The translations under genes were made by a program, and so were the position numbers. From positions 31,157,378-31,221,377 of the forward strand of contig OX421506.1 in NCBI GenBank assembly GCA_949126835.1: a stretch of 64,000 bases of DNA, written 5' to 3'. Shown here piece by piece: positions 19,111-28,974 of this stretch (position 1 is its first letter; each line of letters starts with the position of its first letter). The notes below the pieces were generated by a model. It did no database searches and was not told the origin of the DNA. It was given only the letters and a program-made list of their open reading frames with translations. Origin of the DNA: Anisus vortex (lineage: Eukaryota; Mollusca; Gastropoda; Planorbidae).

Positions 19111-21183
19111 GATAGCATACACACATATGCTGACCATGCTTCCTTTTTCGCCCTGACTCTACGCCAGCTTCTCGACAAGCACGCCCCGCCATCTTTGTGT
19201 GCAGTTTCTGAGCGACCGCCAGCTCCTTGGTTTTCTGACGACGTCAAAGCAGCCAAGCACGAACGACGACGGGCCGAGCGCACTTGGCGACTCTCCGGCC
19301 TCGAGATCCATCGCCAGATCTTCAGGGACATGCGGCTCCGCGTCAAGGAAGCCATCACTGCCGCCAAGGTCCAGCACTACCACAACCGCATCACGCAAGC
19401 CTCGTCGTCCAAGGAGCTATTCTCTATCATGTCCACCCTCCTCGGCTCCTCACCCTCTCTACCCCTCCCCACCATACACCCACCCGTGGACCTCCCAGAA
19501 CTCTTCTCAGAGCACTTTAAGGAGAAGATAGAGAATCTGCGTAGTTCTCTGGATCATGATGCATATCGCCCTTCCCCACCCTCTCCCGCCTTCTCTGGCT
19601 CCCCTCTCACCTGCTTTAAACCTGTCACCATCGACCATGTTAAGCGCATCATTATGAAGTCCCCCATCAAGACCTGCGAGCTTGACCCTCTGCCAGGCTT
19701 TCTGTTCACCCAGTGCTTGGACAAGCTCCTGCCTTACATCACCGATACCATTAATACCTCCCTCTCCACAGGCATCGTTCCTAACTGTTTTAAATCCGCC
19801 ATCGTCCGCCCACTCTTGAAGAAATCCGGACTTGATGTAAATGAATGCCGGAACTACCGTCCAGTATCAAACCTCCCCTACCTCTCCAAGCTCCTGGAGC
19901 GCATCATCCTTGAGCAATTGAACGTCCACCTGTCCCTGAACTCGCTTATGCCCGTGTTCCAGTCGGCATATCGCCCCAATCACAGCACTGAGACAGCACT
20001 ACTGCGGATCACCACCGACCTCCTGAACGCCACAGACAGAGGTCTCGTCTCCGCCCTTGTGTTATTGGACTTGTCCGCGGCCTTTGACACGATCGACCAC
20101 CACCTACTCATCGATCGCCTCAGCTTCACGTTCGGCATTCATGATATAGCCCTCTCCTGGTTCAAGAGCTACCTCGACGGTCGCTCCCAGACCGTCACTA
20201 CTGAATCTTTGTCCTCCCAGCCCGTCACCGTCCGCTATGGTGTACCACAGGGGTCCGTCCTCGGCCCAGTCCTCTTCACTTTGTACACCCAACCCCTTTC
20301 CTTCGTCATCGAGCGACACAACCTTAATTTTCACTTTTTCGCTGATGACACCCAGTTCCTAAACAGCGCCAAGCCTGAGGACATCGACGAGCTCCTTGCT
20401 TCTATCTCCTGTTGTTTCCTGGACATCAAGAACTGGATGACAGAAAACAAGTTGAAGCTCAACAGCGATAAGACCGAAGCCCTACTCGTCGGAACGAGAC
20501 AGAAGCTTGCTTCCCTCAGAGTGACTGACCTCCAGTTGGGTGACGTTACTGTGCCCTTCTCCTCAACGGTAAAGAGCCTCGGCATGTTTCTGGACTCCAC
20601 TCTGTCCATGCAACCCCACATCTCCTTCCTGATCAAAACCTGCTTTTTTCACCTGCGACGTATTGCCACTATCCGTCGCTACCTCACTCCGGAAGCTTGT
20701 ACCAAGCTCGTCATCACTCTCCTCTTCTCTCGTTTGGACTACTGTAACTCTCTTCTGGCCGGCCTTCCTGCCGCTTCCATTCAAGGACTCCAACGCGTCC
20801 AAAACTGCGCTGCCAGACTAGTCCTAAAGAAGAAGAAGTCCGACCACATTTCACCTCTGCTCTACTCTCTGCACTGGCTCCCTATTCAAAATAGGATTTT
20901 ATATAAACTCGCATCTCTATGCTATAAATGCCTCAATGACTCTGCCCCGGATTATCTAATTTCCTGTCTGGAAATATATACAAAACCACGCCCACTTCGA
21001 TCGGCTGCTCACAAACTCAATTTGACGATCCCGCGGACAAAACTCGTGACAGCTGGTCAGCGGGCCTTCACCTACTCCGGCCCCTCCGCATGGAACACCC
21101 TGCCACTCCAGCTGCGACAAAGCTCTAACTTTTACATTTTCAAGACCGGACTCAAGACTCACCTGTTTATTATTGACTCCTAG
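19111..21183 (+). CDS. LINE-B reverse transcriptase (5'-truncated ORF2)
   Basis: An uninterrupted 690-codon frame encodes the reverse transcriptase part of a CR1/L2-type non-LTR retrotransposon, the enzyme that copies the element's RNA at a nicked target. Numbering from 19111, it opens inside the linker after the missing endonuclease (LLDKHAP, then RPPAPWFSDDVKAAK). RT motifs follow in order: YRPVSNLPYLSKLLERII, a SAYRPNHSTETALL block, motif A LVLLDLSAAFDTIDH (Asp about 326), motif B GVPQGSVLGP (about 377) and the catalytic FADD (about 411-413). The thumb and the conserved tail (HWLPIQNRILYKLA, GPSAWNTLPLQLR) end at a TAG. No start codon belongs to the copy: TTG at 19195 is not a believable initiator, and the frame is simply 5'-truncated near 19111. 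Codons are strikingly C-ending, unlike the AT-rich flanks. All RT motifs are intact, so insertion is probably recent, but the copy lacks an endonuclease. Confidence 0.93.
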   Translation, partial: DSIHTYADHASFFALTLRQLLDKHAPPSLCAVSERPPAPWFSDDVKAAKHERRRAERTWRLSGLEIHRQIFRDMRLRVKEAITAAKVQHYHNRITQASSSKELFSIMSTLLGSSPSLPLPTIHPPVDLPELFSEHFKEKIENLRSSLDHDAYRPSPPSPAFSGSPLTCFKPVTIDHVKRIIMKSPIKTCELDPLPGFLFTQCLDKLLPYITDTINTSLSTGIVPNCFKSAIVRPLLKKSGLDVNECRNYRPVSNLPYLSKLLERIILEQLNVHLSLNSLMPVFQSAYRPNHSTETALLRITTDLLNATDRGLVSALVLLDLSAAFDTIDHHLLIDRLSFTFGIHDIALSWFKSYLDGRSQTVTTESLSSQPVTVRYGVPQGSVLGPVLFTLYTQPLSFVIERHNLNFHFFADDTQFLNSAKPEDIDELLASISCCFLDIKNWMTENKLKLNSDKTEALLVGTRQKLASLRVTDLQLGDVTVPFSSTVKSLGMFLDSTLSMQPHISFLIKTCFFHLRRIATIRRYLTPEACTKLVITLLFSRLDYCNSLLAGLPAASIQGLQRVQNCAARLVLKKKKSDHISPLLYSLHWLPIQNRILYKLASLCYKCLNDSAPDYLISCLEIYTKPRPLRSAAHKLNLTIPRTKLVTAGQRAFTYSGPSAWNTLPLQLRQSSNFYIFKTGLKTHLFIIDS

Positions 21184-21326
21184 CCCACTTACATTTTTAA
21201 ACATTTGTCTGTTATTGTTATCATCGTTAATTGTAATTGTAATTGTAGATGTAATTGTTAAGCGCATAGAACTAATTGCGGGATATGCGCTATATAAGCT
21301 TCATTATTATTATTATTATTATTATA
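21184..21326 (+). mobile_element. LINE-B 3'UTR, hairpin and (ATT)n tail
   Basis: The short AT-rich 3'UTR contains an inverted repeat, GCGCATA .. TATGCGC (21262-21288 region), followed by TATATAAGC and then an (ATT)n tail at 21302-21326. A 3' stem-loop plus microsatellite tail is the known arrangement for CR1/L2-like elements, where the RT recognises the RNA end. The same GCGCTATATAAG motif ends other elements in this window. Confidence 0.85.
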
Positions 21327-21391
21327 TTGTATGTATATATGCTCTTATCTGTCTCGCAAGACAATGGATGCGCCCTTAGGATTTTATAATT

Positions 21392-21930
21392 TTAATGAAG
21401 ACAGCACTTGCTGTGGCTGAACAGCCCGATCCTCGAATGACAGTCTCTTGAGCATCCCTCGCATTTGAACAGTGAGGGCGGCTGTATGTAGGATGCTTTT
21501 TTTCTGCCGTCTGTCAATGTCAGCCTTTGCTTTTTTTCTGCCGTCTGTCAATGTCAGCCTTTGCTTTTTTTCTGCCGTCTGTCAATGTCAGCCTTTGCTT
21601 TTTTTCTGCCGTCTGTCAATGTCAGCCTTTGCTTTTTTTTGCTTCCAGTGAGGTTATCCCATTGTAGACGGCCTGTCGCCAGACTCCTCGGTCAGCTGCA
21701 ACCTCCTTCCATGAATCTTCGTCTACGTCCATTTCCTTGAGGTCCCGCTTGCACACATATTTATATCGTAGAAGAGGCTGACCTGTGGCTCGAGATCCTG
21801 CGGCCATTTCCCCGTACAGGATCTCCTTCGGTATTCGCCCATCATTCATGCGCCTGGTGTGGCAAAGCCAACGCAGTCTACGTTGTGATAGCAATGCATA
21901 CATGCTTACATAATTACATATAATATGTGT
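21392..21930 (-). pseudogene. LINE-E C-terminal fragment with zinc-finger-like end
   Basis: Minus-strand translation gives LSQRRLRWLCHTRRMNDGRI, then EILYGEMAAGSRATGQPLLR and CKRDLKEMDVDEDSWKEVAA (about 21660-21900). After the tandem array, in another frame, it gives FKCEGCSRDCHSRIGLFSHS and a stop at 21392-21394. These are the characteristic C-terminal blocks of a LINE group whose reverse transcriptase carries GVKQGCVLAPTLFS. The CxxC..H arrangement resembles a nucleic-acid-binding finger. A 34-bp tandem array (21497-21640) interrupts the frame. Confidence 0.78.
21497..21645. repeat. 34-bp tandem repeat derived from LINE-E coding
   Basis: About four near-identical 34-bp units (TTTCTGCCGTCTGTCAATGT, then CAGCCTTTGC). 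On the minus strand each unit reads as the KADIDRRQKK-type segment of the LINE-E C-terminus. Since 34 is not a multiple of three, the expansion destroys the frame. Confidence 0.9.
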
Positions 21931-21964
21931 ATTTAGAGACCCCTTAATATATTCAATTATCAAT

Positions 21965-22330
21965 ATTATCAATATCTGGGCCCGAAAGTATGGAATCTAC
22001 CCACATCCAACACAGGCAGACAAGTTCTATCATCCCCTATAAAAAAAATAACCCGAAAACATATTTTAATATTTACCTTCGTTAAAATTTCTTTCAGACC
22101 ACAACTTTTTAAAACTTATATTATGTCGGTTAATGCTAGACTACATTTACGTTTATATTATTTGTCCTGTGTTTCTAAAGTTATGTTATTATTAATTAGC
22201 TCAAAAACCTTTTAAGCCTAGATAATTATATTCGTGTTCTTGCTTGATTTGTTTTGCTCAATGTTAAATGCGCTCTGAGCTTACATTACGTTTGTTGGCA
22301 GCGCTATACACATACAATTATTATGATTAT
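21965..22330 (+). pseudogene. LINE-C 3' end
   Basis: A short coding remnant YLGPKVWNLPTS matches the SGPKVWNLLPIQLRQTS tail in the 59.1-kb copy. It is followed by a 3'UTR with TGCGCTCTGAGCTTACATTA and TTGGCAGCGCTATACACATA, and a degraded ATT tail. Confidence 0.72.
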
Positions 22331-22363
22331 AGTAAGCCTTGTAGTTTCCATCAGACATTAATA

Positions 22364-22615
22364 ATTAGATAGATTAGATAGATTAGCTAGATAGATAAAG
22401 AATAGATAGTTAGACAAATAAAGATCAATTATTACAGAATTAATAAATATTAATATAGAAATTCGATAAATTAGATAGATAAATAGATATAGTGATTAAA
22501 TAAGATATATAGTAATTAGAAAAGTTACATAGATAGATAGTTGGATATATGGATAAACATTGGTCAATAGATACATAGAGTAAATAGATAGATTAGATTT
22601 TAGATAAAGTAATTA
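22364..22615. repeat. GATA/GATTA-rich simple repeat (left part)
   Basis: Degenerate TAGATAGATTAGATAG sequence. It continues at 23690-23825 after the hAT insertion. Confidence 0.8.
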
Positions 22616-22623
22616 GATTACAT

Positions 22624-23681
22624 CATAGGTTCTCAACCTTTTTCGGTTCACCGCCCCCTTTTAATTTTATTTTCCGCTCATCGACCCCCCCCCCCCCCCC
22701 CCCAACTTTAGCGCCCACTCCCCTTACGCCTCTGGACGTTAAAGGGTCAATATAGTTTCCGCAATTGTTTTTAGGCCGACTAGATTTGTGTGCTTATTTA
22801 TTATCATTAAAAGAACTGAAAAGGAAACATATTGTAAGAAATTATAGATCAACAAATTATCTAAGAGAGAGGCAATTAGTCAGTAATTTTTGTTATATTA
22901 CAAAGCAGAATTTGTTTGGTATCACTATTGAATCACGATTCTTTAATTAAAGGGAGATAATTAACCCGTTTCATTTGAGCTATTATTTCTAATGTTTCTT
23001 TTTTTTTCTTTTATAAAAGAATAAATGACTTACAATTTATAACTTTGAAATGATCAAACTGTAAAAAGTATTTGAAAATTACATAAATATTATATGACTA
23101 AATAATGTATACGTATATTTTCAAACATTCAATTAACTACCCAGTATGTACAATTACTACGTATCCATTCCGCTGAACGATGCTTACTAGTTTACTCTTT
23201 AGTCTGTCAACGCATTTAAGGACATCACAGTAAAACTGTGATCAAAATATCATTAATAGCAAATGTTTGGGCGACAGGGATCGGTCGGCGGAAGGGATGG
23301 ATCGCGTGTCGTGTCGTTTGACTGTGCGGTGAACTAACCATATAACGAGCCGGCCGCACACCATAGGCCTACTCGTCTAATAGTGACCCCTAGTTGTTGA
23401 AAAAGTACATGCGATTCATATCTCCTATTAGTATAATAACATGTAGGCCTACTGTTGGGGGGGGGGGGGTATCAGATATTTAGCAGCACTTTCGTTTACA
23501 TCACATTTGATCCAAAAACTAATCAATTAAAATAGCTGAGGTGTTCAAATTATATCACGTACGTTTGTACGGCCCACTTGCTCTTCACCGCCCCCCAATC
23601 GCCCCTGGGAATGTCAGCGCCCCCCTAAAGCTTCTCACCGCCCCCCGGGGGGCGCGATATCGCCCCCGTTGAGAACCTATG
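22624..23681. mobile_element. Complete hAT element (CATAGGTTCTCAAC), 1,058 bp
   Basis: Inverted ends CATAGGTTCTCAAC and GTTGAGAACCTATG are flanked by a perfect 8-bp duplication GATTACAT (22616-22623, 23682-23689), which fits the nnnTAnnn pattern known for Buster-group hATs. Subterminal regions are GC-rich (CACCGCCCCC, GGGGGGCGCG) with C19 and G13 runs. The interior shares blocks with the longer hATs at 34.6 and 61.1 kb (TATTACAAAGCAGAATTTGT; AACTGTGATCAAAATAT). No open transposase. A SINE-2 fragment lies at 23267-23345. Confidence 0.88.
23267..23345 (-). mobile_element. SINE-2 head fragment inside the hAT
   Basis: CGACAGGGATCGGTCGGCGG, then GTGTCGTTTGACTGTGCGGTGAACTAACC closely matches 30535-30606. 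Confidence 0.6.
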
Positions 23682-23689
23682 GATTACAT

Positions 23690-23825
23690 CATAGATTGAG
23701 TAATTAGATATGTCATAGAGATTGAAAGGGTAATTAGAAATATATATTAGATATATTAGCATATTAGATACAGAGATAAGTAAATTAGATAATCTAGATA
23801 TATAAACATATAGATGTATTCAATA
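23690..23825. repeat. GATA-like simple repeat (right part)
   Basis: ATTAGATAT/ATAGATTGA-type sequence continues the repeat at 22364-22615. The hAT at 22624 inserted into it. Confidence 0.7.
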
Positions 23826-24265
23826 GCCAATAAAGACCACACAAAAAAATGGTCCACATAGACGTAAAAAGTCACAGAAAAAAACCCTCACTATTTGAAT
23901 GACGAGCTAAACATAAAATACAATTGACCTACCAAGTTCAGGGGGATTTACAAAGGAGGATCATATTCTTTACCTACATACTTTAAACGTCTGTCATTGG
24001 CTTCGTTCCATTCTACAATAAACACTCCCTATACAGACGAAGTCGGTCATCTTTGAACGCCTGTCATAAGCTTATTCACCCTTGTGTCAAAAACGTAACT
24101 TGCACAATGCAGTGTCAATAGACGTTTGTGTCTTTGTAGCAAGAAGGTTCAACTTAGTGTACGGTGTACGGGTGAATACCTATGGCTGCGCGGGTCTTAA
24201 ATGGATGCCGCTGTATCGAATATATTTATAAATTTATTTAACCTTTCTGTAAAGATAGGTAGATC
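23826..24265. other. Unassigned stretch
   Basis: No repeat family or coding recognised. Confidence 0.3.
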
Positions 24266-24269
<4 letters not shown>

Positions 24270-24299
<30 letters not shown>

Positions 24300-25195
24300 A
24301 ATATTTCTTAATCTATCTACCTGTCTACCTAGCAACTTGTCTACTATATACCTACCTACCTACCTGTTTATAACTACATATCTACCCCCTACCTGTCTAC
24401 CTATATATCATATATTTTAATATATCTAGCTTCCTACCTGTGTATAGACCTCTCTAACTGTGTCCATCTACTAACATACCCACCTTCATACTTATCTTTA
24501 TACCGATCTACCTATCGACCCACCTGTCAATCTACCTACCTATATATCTACTAATACCAACCCTACCTGCACATGTTCACAAACCTATCTACCTATCTAC
24601 TAGGCCTATCTATATCTCTATCTATCGACCTGCCTAACTACTTACTTACCTACATGTCTACCTACATACCTGTTAACTTTCATATATACCCGACAACCTG
24701 TCAACCTACCTGTCTACCAACCTATCTACCAACCTGTCTACCAACCTATCTACCAACCTATCTACCAACCTATCTACCAACCTATCTACCAACCTGTCTA
24801 CCAACCTATCTACCAACCTATCTATCTACCAACCTATCTACCAACCTGTCTACCAACCTATCTACCAACCTATCTACCAACCTGTCTACCAACCTGTCTA
24901 CCTACCTGTCTACCTACCTGTCTACCTACCTGTCTACCTACCTGTCTACCTACCTGTCTACCTACCTGTCTACCTACCTGTCTACCAACCTGTCTACCAA
25001 CCTGTGTACCAACCTGTGTACCAACCTGTCTACCAACCTATCTACCAACCTGTCTACCAACCTGTCTACCAGCCTGTCTACCAACCTATCTACCTACCGA
25101 CCTACCTACCTACTTATCTATCTAGCTACCCATAAATCTAAATATCTTTCTTAAACTATCTCAATATATATGTTATCTTTCTATATCTCTCTCCA
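24270..25195. repeat. CTAC/CCTGT minisatellite
   Basis: It begins with CTGT and CT runs (24268-24300), then degenerate CTACCTAC, then an orderly centre (24700-25090) of ACCAACCTGTCT/ACCAACCTATCT and ACCTACCTGTCT 12-bp units. The long Ser-Thr-Asn-Leu frame is the 12-bp unit translated. Confidence 0.95.
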
Positions 25196-26096
25196 TGTAA
25201 AAGTCCAGCCTTCTTCGCTCAAGACTTTTCGCTTGTTTACTTTAACGCCCGGTCCCCGAAGCAGCCCTTTTTTCTTTCCTGACAGCCTGATAACTGGTTG
25301 ACCTTCTTAAAACCTGATCACTTAACCCAGTACTTAAATCCCCCCCCTCCTTTCCACACGTCCAAGAAGTCCTCAAACATTTACCTGATGATTTATGTGA
25401 CACTTCAAAGTGACATAACACTTCCATGGCGAGGATTTGGTTCCACTTCACTTAGTATTCACTTGGCAGTGTGTATTGTTTGCATGACTATTTAAAAATA
25501 AAGTGTTTTGACTATACACTTTGTGCTTAATGTTTTATGCGTTCTTGGCCAAATGTATTATAAGCTTAGCCAATACTTTTCTATTTACCGATCTGTCTAT
25601 CAATGCTTTTCTTTTTAACGATCTATTAGGGCCCAACCGGAAATGGTCTCGGACATTCTCCTTAACCGAATATCTCGACCAGGATTCGAACCCAGGATTT
25701 TCGTGTTCTCCCCCCCCCCCCCCAAATGTAAAAAAAAAGAAACAAAGGCACCCCAACCAATTCCCTTACATTCTTGCTCTTTTTACAATACATAATTCCG
25801 GGAGCCCTCGTGTAACATCCGTAGTCACCTCCACCACGACCCTGCGGACTGCCCTGCATCAGACCTGCATGATGGTCTACGGACGTCTCTGAATTACCAT
25901 ACACATACATGACGGGGCATCATTGTGCAGACATTAGTTCATTTGCCGTGACCGACTAGGACAGACTGCACACACACACACATAATCAGGGGCGTTTAGT
26001 AGGTTGGGGACAACCATCCATCTCGCTCAATGTTGTCAAAATATTATCATTTTTTAATTTCCCCAAATTTACTTACATAATTTACCAATATATAAA
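25196..26096. other. Unassigned stretch with SINE-1 scrap
   Basis: No gene recognised. 25672-25708 (CGACCAGGATTCGAACCCAGG, minus) is a lone SINE-1 B-box region followed by C14 (25710-25723). Confidence 0.45.
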
Positions 26097-26350
26097 GGGC
26101 ACGGTGGGCGAACTGACAGTGCGTTCGGTTGGCATACCTAAGGATCTGGGTTCTAATCCTGTTTCCGGAACTGAAGGTGTTCCCCCCCCCCCCCCCTGAG
26201 TCTACACAGCTCTGAGGGGTAGGGCTGCCTGACATTAGTTGGGATAAAGTAAAAGGCGGCTGGGCATTGTGCTGGCCCCAGTATGCCGTAGCAACAGAAA
26301 ACCAGTGAACGCTGCTTCGCTATAGATCAATTTGTTCCGATAGGATACTT
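26097..26350 (+). mobile_element. SINE-1 copy with expanded poly-C
   Basis: Head with CGTTCGGTTGGCATACC and GGGTTCTAATCC, then GTGTT-C15-TGAGTCTACACAG. The normal GTGTCCCTGAG has become a C15 run in place. The remaining body and tail (GGCGGCTGGGCATTGTGCTGG, GAACGCTGCTTCG) are intact. Confidence 0.85.
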
Positions 26351-27447
26351 TTTTTTCTACTTACAAACTCAACGTTATAATTTCTTGATATAGTGACATT
26401 TTAATATGTGCATTTGTGGCCATTCTATGCACCACGCTTAGTTCCAACAATTAACAAATAAACAAAAACTTGTCCCTTTCTTTCAAAAGCTTCTGCGTAC
26501 GCCTATGCACATACTAAAATACGACTTTAGGACCTTAAGCTGTGTTTTTTTTCTTATAAGGACCTCTTTTATGACATCTGGTTACGTAAGCAAGGCGACA
26601 CTAGGACATGACTCATGTCTGCACAACAATGCGTATGTTAGTTTGTATGTATGTGTGTAGTTGTTGTGGTGGTGGGGAGTAGGTGTGAAGGATGTAAAAA
26701 AAATAGGTCAGTGGGTTTAGGTGTTAGTTTTTTGGTGTGCGGATGTTATGGCGCAATTACTAGCGCGTTGTGTTGCTTTTGCATTATAATAAGCCTTACT
26801 ATTAGGCTAGTAATGCGAAAACAACGAAATGCGACAGTAATTGCTAGGGATTTTTAAGGGGCGTATCTATGGGTTGTGCTGGCTGTGCGGTGCCAGAGGC
26901 GTATTTAGGCATGTTCCATTGGAACAGGGTCCCCCGCACAGAAGGGGCCCCCACACTTCCCCCCCCCCCCCAAACAAAAATGTGTTAGTCCACCAGGCGA
27001 CATATAAAATATACGAACACTTCCTTTACCCATGGCCGCAACGCTCGCGAAGATTGAGAAACCACCGATACGCTTACACTAAGAGCACACCGGCGGGCTA
27101 ACGCAAGGGTGACAGCCCCCCCCCCCCCTCTAAAATCCCAAAATCGCCGCTTGTGCTGTTTTGTTACAAGGCCCATAATTATCATGTTTTACACTTTGCA
27201 TTTATGACGGCTCCGGTTTACTTCGTTGGTGGTAATACTATTAAACTGTAGTTTATTATTCCCTTAAGATGTCAGTTACTTTTCTAAACTGTCACTAAAT
27301 GAATTAGCATAACAAAATTTTCATTAACCAGAACGTCTATTGCTTTTGATTGTCGTAGTTCTTTTTTAAATAGCTTTTTTTTCGTTTTGTTAATATTTTG
27401 TTTGTTTGTTTTTAGCTTTATCTATATTCGGGTTTAGTAATAAAAGC
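26351..27447. other. Unassigned stretch with two C13 runs
   Basis: No gene recognised. C13 runs lie at 26959-26971 and 27116-27128. The segment 26880-27130 (GGTGCCAGAGGCGTATTTAG .. GGGGCCCCCACA) resembles a GC-rich MITE end but has no convincing partner. Confidence 0.3.
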
Positions 27448-27905
27448 AGCTTTAACCAGTTTCCCGAGGTCACGGAGGGAATTGTGTGGCCAGCACAATG
27501 CTCACCAGACTTTAATCACCTCATATAATATCAGTCACCCATCAGAGGTGGCGGTAACAACGGTGATTTAGCGTCATCGCGCGACTTTTGAACCGAAAGT
27601 ACCCCCAGGTCTTGAGTCCAGATGAATGCTAGGATTTTCCAAAGGACTTCTGGATTCTTTTGTCAACACAATCCTCTAGTTGCTCACTCTAGTATGTCGT
27701 AGCCACGGATATCATTGTGGGCGCTGCTTCGCCGGCCTTAAACATCAAATTGGTCTAACGGAGATATTCCCTACTGTATCGGAGCTGGGTAACTGCCCGT
27801 CGGACCAAATTGATCCATGAAGCAGCGTTCACCAGCCAGGAAAAAATCCTAGCCTGCACCAGGATTCGGTACGCTAGCCGAAAGCGCTGCCGCGCGGACA
27901 CAGTG
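27448..27905. mobile_element. Three SINE-1 fragments, alternating orientation
   Basis: 27448-27556 (minus, middle and tail), 27655-27772 (plus, CCACACAATC-like middle to tail) and 27795-27905 (minus, tail joined to head with the middle missing). All are diverged. Confidence 0.65.
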
Positions 27906-28054
27906 ACCATCAGAACTGGGTAGACTCTAGAATACGCTCCAGATCAGGGTAAAAATGTAATTTAAGAAAAAAAAAAGAAAATGTAATGAATTGATTTATT
28001 TAACAAAAAATTAAAATGGAATATGATATAATTAAAATCCTTATATCTATAATT

Positions 28055-28175
28055 TTTATTTATTATGTCGGAGGGGGTAGTATATAAATATTCATTTCCC
28101 GCCGGGGTATTTGAACTCGACACGCTCCATGCGGCAGAGAGTCGATGAAAAATCATTGGCAGCCACGTGTGGAGC
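28055..28175 (-). mobile_element. tRNA-like SINE-3 fragment
   Basis: The minus strand reads CATGGAGCGTGTCGAGTTCAAATACCCCGGCGGG, a tRNA-like region with a B box (GAGTTCAAATACC). 52545-52615 is a related, more decayed piece (ATGGAGCGTGTGGCGG..CGCCGTG). Confidence 0.4.
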
Positions 28176-28302
28176 TGCACAGATACACATCACGGGAGCT
28201 TATCTAAAACGTTGAATCGGGAAGAGAGGGGGGGGGGGCTTTTTGGTTTTTGATTGACACTCCAAATCATGTACACATCTACCTTCAGGTGGAACACAAC
28301 GG

Positions 28303-28324
28303 ACACACACACACACACACACAC
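28303..28324. repeat. (CA)n microsatellite
   Basis: About 11 CA dinucleotides, with a G11 run nearby at 28228-28238. Confidence 0.9.
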
Positions 28325-28639
28325 AATACCGTCTGTAGCCCTCCAGGGTCAAGGCGATAGCAGTAATCAATCACCTGTTAACACATTTTATAATGTCTCC
28401 TTATTTCCGTTGGAAGTGGCCCCGGGGAGAGGGGGGTGGGGGTGGAAGGGTTAGTTGAGGCCAAGGATTTAGCAGTATACAGGTAGTGTTTTCATACCGT
28501 GGCCAGCAACACCACAGAGACCAAACGTAACGAGGCTGTTAAACCTCTTTGGACCATGCGATCACAAAATCATATGTAGTGGAGGTAAACCCTCCTGCCC
28601 GAGGCAGACCACACGCGGCATGTCTATGGGATACGTTCA

Positions 28640-28760
28640 ATTCGTCTCTTCTACAAGAAATTGATTGGTGGCGCATGTTTGACTTTTATGGCTGTTGGCA
28701 CGGTGAATGAAGTAGAAATCCTACTACTGCACACTACTGTCAAAACGTTGCAGACCACTG
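28640..28760. mobile_element. hAT MITE 3 relative, partial
   Basis: CTCTTCTACAAGAAATTG, GGCTGTTGGCACGGTGAATG and AAGTAGAAATCCTACTACTG end in GTTGCAGACCACTG, directly followed by CTTTAGAC and the next MITE. Confidence 0.65.
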
Positions 28761-28768
28761 CTTTAGAC

Positions 28769-28951
28769 CAGGGTTTGGCAACCTACGGCACGCAGAGCGA
28801 TTTTCAATGGCACGCGGAAGACCATCCAAAAAGTCTCTTCTACAAGAAATTGAGTGCTGAAGCATACTTAATGACTTTTAAGCTGTTCGCACGCTGACTG
28901 AATTAGAAATCCTTCTTTGGCACACTTTTATCAAACGGTTGCCGACCCCTG
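28769..28951. mobile_element. hAT MITE 3 relative, complete
   Basis: CAGGGTTTGGCAACCTACGG to GGTTGCCGACCCCTG, 183 bp. Flanks are CTTTAGAC and CTTTAGAT (7 of 8). The left flank is also the right flank of the preceding MITE, so two elements used the same target. Confidence 0.78.
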
Positions 28952-28974
28952 CTTTAGATCATGTGAATAGTGTT

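Noticed and set aside
24573..25154. 193-codon Ser-Thr-Asn-Leu frame
   Set aside because: Translation of a 12-bp minisatellite unit.
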